A stretch of DNA of 64,000 nt from NCBI RefSeq assembly GCF_001949145.1, contig NW_019091509.1, positions 181,163 to 245,162 of the forward strand. The letters are read 5' to 3'. Source of the stretch: Acanthaster planci. Its lineage: Eukaryota > Echinodermata > Asteroidea > Valvatida > Acanthasteridae. The position numbers and the translations under genes were made by a program. The notes under the pieces are model-generated. The model ran no database searches. It saw nothing but the letters and a program-made list of their open reading frames with translations, and was not told the DNA's origin. Below, in pieces: positions 49,101 through 58,100 of this stretch (its first letter is position 1; each line of letters starts with the position of its first letter).

Positions 49101-52100
49101 GAAGATGGTATTATTGGCATGTCTCAGCAGAACTCATTGCACTCCCATGCCAAAGGTAGCCTGAGATAAATGGTCGTAGCGTTATCTAACATATAGCAAT
49201 GTACATGTAGATAACTTCCAACATACACAGAAGATGTTGACATTGTGCATGTATTAGCCTAGCGTTGTGGATCGTGATAGGGTGGCAAGGTTTGACATGG
49301 TAATGATAGAAGAAGCACAATACCTCTCAGCTTTGATTCCTGGCTCACTATTAGTATGAAGAGAATGAACAGGGCCTTGAATTGTAGCCTTTGGCAAAGG
49401 TAAAAGGGGTGCCATGGGACTTTCACCCAACGAGAGTATTGTGTAGAGGATATCATCAACAGACCACTATCCAGGAATGAAGCAGCTATTGGGAGCAACA
49501 AAGGGCGGCTGTACCAAAATGTTTGCCAGGAAGAGGATACCTGGAGTCAGTGTTGTCTTAGGGATAGAAGTCACTTTGGGAAGCACATAGGTAGCTGAGA
49601 CAACAAACAGTAGCTACATTTAATTGGTGACTGCAGTACTTACAGTCCTGTAGAGGAGAATCGGTTACTGCACATATCGGCATTGAATTGGAGTTCACAC
49701 TATTCGTCATGTCATGAAAATGGAGAACTGTGTACTCCTGTATAATGTTACCCTGGGAATCTGGGTAAATTAATTCTTAGGGTAAGGAAGGTCTAATGGT
49801 CTGAATAGCAAATGTTTTCTCTAGCCAATTCTGACAGAATCGCTGGGAGTCTGGTGCAGAATAACAGCAACTATATGTTCCATGTCAAGGCAGAGCCGGT
49901 GATATGCAGATGGTTGGGTACCAAGGGACAGGCTCAGTCACATTGCGATATATTGTCTGTTCTGTTACGTTAATCTTTCTGTCGGAGCAGAAATCTGTGA
50001 AAGAGTTATTGGCTTTGAGACGTGAGTTATCTTCAGGTTAATCCCAAAGCCTAGGGCTCATTGGAACATCCAACTTACAGGAGGCTGAGGCGTAGTAAGA
50101 GTGTACCTCTGTGGTGATTTATCTGATGAAGTGACAATGTGCTAACAGAAACCAGTAGTTGAGGGCCCATCTGTCAGTTTCAACTGTTTACAAAGTGTGT
50201 CTTGATGGCAAGAGGTATCAGGTTTTGAAGATCTGCCCTTGGGCCGAAGATATGCACGTAGGATAAAAAGCCCAGGTGAGAGGGTTGGAGTAGAAAGTAA
50301 AACAACATCGTAATGAAGTCTGGATTGAACCTGACAGGGGTCACGTTGGTGTGACAGGAACCCGTGCACATGTAACAATTACCTGTATTAACAAAGGTAG
50401 GAATCCAATAAAGACCCCAGTTGAACGGCAATCATGACTGTGGGAGGGTAGCCGAATGAGTAGACAAAGGTATTCATCTGACTGAGTAAATGTCTGCTAG
50501 AACCTTGCTACTGTAGATAGTGCCTACAAATTAGGGCATTTAAGGCACCTGCTAAGCAATGTAACCATTAGAGTCAGACCCCAGGGGATGGGACAGTGTC
50601 GAATTCCCTCTGGTCTACGTCCCAAGCCCTGCCCGTGAAGATTGAGAGGGCAGAGCAGGATTTGACCGATGCATAAAAAAATCACCGAGGGAGGAGGACC
50701 AGAACTGTTCCATTGTATCTCCTCCAAATCCTTCATGACCAACGGTAAGTTACATGTAGCAGCAGGTTTCCCCTGTCTAGAGATGGGTGTAATTAAATAT
50801 GCCCTTGCCATGGGAAGTACACCACACCAAACCTGAGTAAAGTCTTCTGTATAGGTGTGGATAGACAAGAAAACATCATGAATTACCCAGAAAGAGGTGA
50901 ACTTTTTTTGCATTTGGCCCCTTGTACAAGTGCAGTGTGGGCTGGACAACGGGGAAAATGTTGCCAAGGCACACAGGAAGGTACTCCGATAAGCTATGAA
51001 CAATTAAAAGGTGGGAGACTGGAGAACACTCCATGTGGCCCAGATTTATGAAGAAAGTATCGAGCAAGGAGTTATTGCCGTAAGACTAGTTAAGTCGGGT
51101 AGAAGTTGCACCTAATGAATAGTTCCGGCACATGCGAATGTTGGTGAAGCATTTCTGGAAAATGAAAAAATGAGTGTTGTCTTGTACACAGAACAGCCGT
51201 AGACATTCCTTTAAGGACTCCAGCTGTTTTACTGCATGCATGGGGATTAAAAGTCTGAGCGCATGCATCCAGTCGAAGAGAGAAGAAACTTAGTCTCAAA
51301 TGGAGAGTCCATGAGAAATAAAAGTATTAGTCACCAATGTTGGTCCTGCCTGACTTTTGGTTATGACCAGTGAAACAGTGGGCATGAAAAGCCACTCCGA
51401 TATTACACATTTTTCCTGACGGATGTAAGTGTACATCTGAAAATTGTACAAAACCCTTCAGAGTATACACTGCCATGCAAAAGTCTGATTGCACCTGTGC
51501 TGTAAACTTTCCACTGTAGTTTTGCAATGAATTACTGAGTCTTTATAAAGAAAGCATCTCACCCTTGTAATGTGTAGTTATTTTAATCAAATAAATTCAT
51601 AAATCTCATTTCTGAAGTTGGCGACTACCCCCTCTTTTCGCTAACATTCGAGTGACTGTTTTTCGCCTGTGTAAAATTGCCATCTTGAAATACCTCATTA
51701 CATATTCATGAGCTCATGAATATCATAAGGGTGGCATTTAAAACAATGGAAGCAAAGCTGACGCGGCGGGAAACTTGGTCTTATGAATAATTATAGGGTG
51801 ATTTCACCGCCTGTGTCGGGTAAATGGATACTAGACCAATCAGACTACCTCGTGGCGACAAAATTTGCATACCAATACTTTCACTTTGATACGCAAAGCA
51901 GCAACATAATGCCAGCAAATATGCCACTTACCACTCGCAAAAAGGGGATGATTGAAGCCTGGAATCAGGAGGGAATTTCAAACCGCGAAATTGCCAGAAG
52001 GCTGGGAATCAGCAAATATGCTGTTCGGCTGAATCTCCAGAAATTGAGGGAGTTTGGGTCAATGGAACCCCGACCACGCACCGGCCGACCGAGATCGACC

Positions 52101-55100
52101 ACCGAGCGGGATGACCGGCAGCTCGTGAGGGCATCACGGCGCAACCGCTTCCTGACTGCCAACATCAACGCTGCAGTTTACACTGACATTCTCCAGGAAA
52201 ACATACTGCCATTGGCCCACTATTTGATCGGCCATGAATTCCTGTTTCAACAAGACAATGCTCCATCGCATACTGCCAGAATCACGCAGGAATTCTTTGC
52301 TGATCCCACCCCAGAGGTTATTCGAGAAATGGGGGGGAATTGGCAGTTTGAGGTGATGACTTGGCTGGCCCAGAGTCCCAACCTGAACCCGATTGAAAAT
52401 CTGTGGAACGAAATTGACTGCCGCCTTCAACATGATATTCGGCCGGCAAATAAAGATAACTGTTCCAGATTGTTAATCGGATTTGGGAGAGAATGGACCA
52501 ACAGGTCATCACCAATCTCCTGGAGTCGATGTCAAGGCGGTGCCAGGCTGTTATCGACGCTGGTGGGGCATTTACGCGATACTAAACCCTATCACTGGAT
52601 TTCTGGAATTCTCCGACACTGGGCGCCGCCATCTTTAATGATATGCTAATGAGAATACTGCCCACTGACTTTGTGCACACGCACGGAGGGACTTTAATTA
52701 CCAGGCCCGTAATTATTCACCAATTCATGTTTTAGAACTGGAAACGTGAATTAAATGAAATAAACATATCAACACAAACACAGGTATTGCTTTTGTGGAA
52801 TTTTTTTTTTCTTTTCATGCAAAAAAACACACATTTTGTTGTGCACTCAGGTGCGATCGGACTTTTATACGGCAGTGTACCTCTTTGTATTGATCACACA
52901 GGTGTAAACAGATGAGGGAACCTGAGAGCATGCATATAAAGAAAATTGTAGCTGACGGTAAACCAACTTTTATCGGACCTCGTAACAGTGACAGTATGTA
53001 AATTTGGACACACCCACATCAAAGGATCCCACGTCTGGATAACAAGAAGCATTTGGAATCCACTACGGTGTAAAGTTCAGTAAATTTGGATGCATAAATT
53101 ATGGATGTGGATTGGAGAAAGTAACAGAAGGACCAAATACGGACTACGTAGCCACCAGGGCAGAGCCAGAAATGGAGGTCAGTCCGCCCGTGGCCCACTG
53201 TTGACGAGTACACGCCTAGGTTTCCCGATGACAAAGTCTCAGACGGCAGTGGGATCAGGCGTGTGAAGGTCATAAGGGGTCTGCGGGCATTGTGTAGAAT
53301 TATCTCCCGCAGGTCCCATGCAAGGTTACAGCCGGTAGACTGCTCGTACCTAGACTAAATCATATTCACCGGAACAGCCCAGGGAGTGAAGGGGGAGTGT
53401 AATAAGGAGGATAATGCACTTCTCTGTTTACCTACTAAGCTCCCCCAGTGCTGGTCAGGTGCTGATATGTAGCGTAATGAAAGGAGATATTTCAGCAACG
53501 GCTCACACTGAGTGTAAGTGACTCTCGTACTCACCGGAGGCCACCCCAAAAGACAATGTAGGGTGGTCCAATAAAGAGTAGCACCTACTATATGCCTGAA
53601 TGCTCACAAAGAATGGTTGGCTGAGGTACAGACGTAGCGATGGACAGTGTACAGAGGCTTCGAAAGCAAAGCAGATCAGCTATCTGTGTGGTGGTCTGCA
53701 TCGTGTCCACGTTACTGTATTATGTCCCCTGGGGCCACATTGGCTACGGCAGGGGGTGGTCCTGTTGCATGTACATTTATACATTACAGAGTCTACCCAT
53801 GCCAGAATGCCCAAGGAAAGAATGACTGAGGGCAGTGCTTGAAGGTGTAGGGCGCTCAGGAAGCCTCTTGGTTGGAAGAAAGAGCTGGAGAGTCATCCTG
53901 CTGAACTGGTACCAGAAAACGACAAGTGGGCACAGTGACTCCTGGAAGGGGATCAGCAACAGAGGGAGGCCGAAAGCCCTGACATCGGAGTAGGCCTAAG
54001 GGCTTGGAATCTCCGCATGAAAAACGGGCCAGATAGGTTAGAGTGGGCCCAATCCCCGATGCTGATGGATCTCTCCTGGAACGAGCCTGAGCCACCGTTT
54101 TTTTGTATGTTGTGGTTGGGTGACAAGTCGTTGTTGAAAGCTAACCAACCTCAAAGAATAAGGGAACACTAAGCGAGAAGCAACCGAACAAGTTGAGTAA
54201 GTCACGCCCGGTCTAACTCGATGGTGGGGAGTTTGAGTTCCACGGCCAAGGCAAGCAGTGAGGACCTGGCAGCAGCCATGTGCAAGGTACAGTGCTGCAC
54301 TAGGGTGAAGCAGCCGCAAGAAATCGCCAAACAGCATTTTCTCACGTGGCAGATCACCACTGTAATGCACCAGGACCCGTCTCTATTAGTCAACGTAAGG
54401 GAGAACTCGAATGTGCTCCCACTTTGGGAAGCGTGAGACGAGCACACCAGAAAAGCCCTGCAGGAAATGGCAAACAAACACCGGGGAGCCGAGCTGACTG
54501 CAGGGTGCCGAGTCTTGCGCTAAGCAGCCTGTGTAAGGGGCGTACTCAAACGCACTCCGAAAGTGGAGGAGTGGAAACTGGCCAGACACATTGCTCGATG
54601 CTTGAAGAGGCCCGAAGGGTGAGACTCGTTCACCAGAGAAATCCTTGCACAACAGCAGCACTGAGGTCGGTTACGGTGTGCCCAGCTTTGAGCTGCCCGA
54701 GTGGCCCTGCAAATGGCAAACTCAGCAATGCTCCAAAAGGCATTAGTGGAGCATAGGGGAAAGTGAAGGCCCACAGATAGAGCTATGCTCTATATAACGC
54801 CCGTCGGCACACCGAGGTCTGTTACGGTGTGCCGAGTTTAGAGTCGTCCAAGCGGCCCTTCCAGTGGCAGACTCAACTTTGCTCCTGAAGGCAGTTCGGA
54901 TTGGAAATACCTAAAGCTATCCCTGGTCCACAAGCAGGAGAATATCTTGAAGCGGGGTGAAGACTAACTTGAATTTCCCTCAGGTTCTCGATCATGTAAT
55001 ACACAGAATACACAGAGAGACATCTGAAAAACCAGAGACGCCGAAATGTCCAATTACAAAAAATCAACAAGCAAACATTAGAATTATCAAGAAACCAGAA

Positions 55101-58100
55101 ATGCTGAGATACCCGGTGATAAGAAAAATCAACAAGCAAAATATCCGAAAATAACAAAACCGCTGCTTTGAAAATTACTAATCAAATTATAAACAAGAAT
55201 GTCAAAACTGGGGCAAATCGCAGAGTATATTCAAGCAAGCAGAATAAATAAACACATGTACTCAATATGTACTGAAGCAATGGAAAAAATATTATCCAAA
55301 AACAACAGCACCACCTGGTGAACTCTGGAAATAGTTCAATACAAGGTCGGTCTGCCACCTGCGCAAGACTGAAAAGGAAACAGTAAAATATTTAGAAATA
55401 AAATGAAAAAGGAACAATCTTACTGCTCACAAGAGTCAGAACAAATAAACAAACAAGGTGATCGAGGAATAACACTGAAACACACGTTAGCGAAGGAAAA
55501 AAATTCCAACAATTTGGAGCTGGAACAACATGTTGGGCTAAAAAAAAGAGGACAAACATGGCCGATGCCTTCGCAGGGGGCGAGTGAGTAGGGGCACATT
55601 ATTGGTGATTGAGAATTTAGCCTATGGAAGTAATGAACTAGGAAATAATGCGTAGTATTGGTAATCTGCATAGGTTGCAGACAGTACACTGTATAATTAA
55701 CCAAACAGATATAAAGGATATCATCTGCAAATGCACTGTTCCCTCACTTTCTTTAATTTTGTAAACTTGAATGTGATACTAGTGTGGGTACCAGTAAGTA
55801 CATGTTGTCTAGTTAACTATTCCAGAATTACCTTATACACTGTCGGATGGGATATACATTTACAAACGCAATCACTGACTGAATTTCCTGGTAGCTATGC
55901 ACAAAACGTATCAGGGGTACCACACAAAACTGACTAGAGGAGCGGAAATGTTCACACTTGAACTTCCTGAAGTTCTTCTGTCTAACACATGTGTGGGTGC
56001 ATGTGCACGTACTATTGGCAGGTTGAGATATCTCCCGGTGAGTGTGATGTGCGGATATATCGCCCTGTCAAATGATCGTTCTGGGACAAAAAAATTGACA
56101 GTATCCAAGACAGAGGCATGACAATTTCTTATAGGGACCTTGTGTTACCAATTATCAGACTTGGGGACCTAAAATCTATCTTGTTATGGGCAGAATGCTG
56201 TATTAACGATGCACGTATTATCGGTGTTCCACTGTATTTACTGTTTATATGCAAGTGAAACAGTAATTGTGTTTTTAGCTGTTTTTATTCTCCATTCTAA
56301 GTTTTCCTACGGATGTGATTAAATGAATGTTGATGATACTGGGACGGGATAATTTTCTTCTTTTTTTTTCAGTTTTCAACATTTTTTTAAAAATTCATAT
56401 CTTCATTTACTGGACACTTATATCCACACAAAGGACTGTCTGGTTCCTACTCTAATCTAACAGACAACATCTATTGACACTGGAGTATTTCAGCCAAGCC
56501 TGCCGGCTTGTAAAATGAGCCCAGATTGTGCGGTGTTACGTAATTTTCTTTCGTTCACAAAACTGGCACAGTGCGCTGCTGACCTCTTTTCAATAGGGGT
56601 GGAGCGCTTTTGTCCGCGGTGGTAATCCACTCGCTATACTGTTTCAAAATAAAGTTGGATTATCTCCACTATTGACAGTGACAAAATGTTGGTAATTCCT
56701 AGCAGCCTGGTCTTTTGTTACGAGTACAGTCTTTTGTTAATAGAAGGCTAAGTTCCCTTTGTCAAATTTCGGAGACCCCCGCCACGCATATAAAGAATAT
56801 GTGTTTGAAACCGGAATCCCCAGTGGCAAGTGGTTAATAAAGCCAAAAATCAATACTTCTGATCCGGATTGACAAATAACTTTGCTGTATATCATGCACG
56901 TGCAGTTGTTCACTGTGAACATGTGGCATGCAGGGCCCCGGTTGTTTGTACTTATTCATTTATTCCTTTATGGAATTTTTTGCTTAATCCTAATTGTATA
57001 CATGTACTTAGCTTTTAGCATGTTAAATAATTTCCAGAAACATCCATGCACGTTGAACTATTTGGATTTACATCATGCTTGTAATAAACTAATATAAGTA
57101 CCAGAAATTCAAAACAATTCAAGTGAACTTCATGTAAAGCCATTATTAAACTTTACCTCATTTAGAGCCATTTGACGTTCTGAAGCTGAAAGATCCAGCA
57201 TATTTATCTCCTTCAGAATAACCAACGAGTCATCGTCTTTTTTTCTGTATAAAACAGCTGCTCCATATGCTCCTGGTGAATTAATAAAGTATCATTTAAC
57301 ATTTCAGCACACTGAAACTGTTGGGAGAATCCATGCAAATATAATCATGGAAGAAAATTTAATACCTCATACTCCTGCTCTGTTTGTGTAGCTGTACATT
57401 CTGAATGTAAACATTTTCCACGCAAAAAAATTATTTTACACTGGCACAAAACAAAACTTATCAATGTATTTTAAAGTTCAAGGAAATATCATAGAATACA
57501 ATGTGATGGGAGGCAATGTTTCAGTTAACTGCAAGAAATATATGAAGTTAAACATGAATATGTCACCGTCTCCTTAGGCACACTACTCTGTAGGCAAATT
57601 CAAGACCAGCACAGTGGCAAATGTTCAACAAATTTTAAAATAGTCTAGAGGGCTGGAGACAGCTGTGAGGCATGGCACAAAACTTAATTCCTTTCAATGA
57701 CAAACATGAGTAAATGTTTTGGGTGGAGGAATTGTTGAGTATCCCAGTCAAGTTTGTTTGATTCTGTGAAGACCCAGCCAAGATTCAAAACAAAGCAACT
57801 TGTAAATAAAGAAAAAAAAAATTGTACATTTAGGAAGAAAAATCTACACTTGTCTGTCCAGTCTTCTAGATAATCATCATGTTGGTAGGTGCTAGAAACA
57901 ACCATGTACTTATCAAGTGAGGAGCAAATGGCTATGTTCAGAGAGCATTTACTTAAAAACAGTAAAAAGTTGAAACAGTTGTTCAGGGGGAGGGGGGGCA
58001 TTACAAAATTGAAACAATCCAATCAGTCAGACAAGTGGAACACACTTTACTTGTTTGGACATACGAAATGTTCATTATAAATTCATCCGAAAAAATTTCA

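Larger units (their letters stand above)
48606..55692. mobile_element. 7.1-kb element with ~40-bp inverted ends, no transposase recognised
   Basis: The left end AGTCTACTGCCTGCAACCTA (48609 on) and the reverse complement of the right end, AGTGTACTGTCTGCAACCTA, differ at only a few positions and both continue GATTACCAATAC. The interior has somewhat higher GC than the flanking intron and many short open frames on both strands, none recognised. It contains a Tc1 insertion and a degenerate tandem array. Related fragments occur at 22980-23820 and 48357-48592. Target duplications are not evident. Confidence 0.55.
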
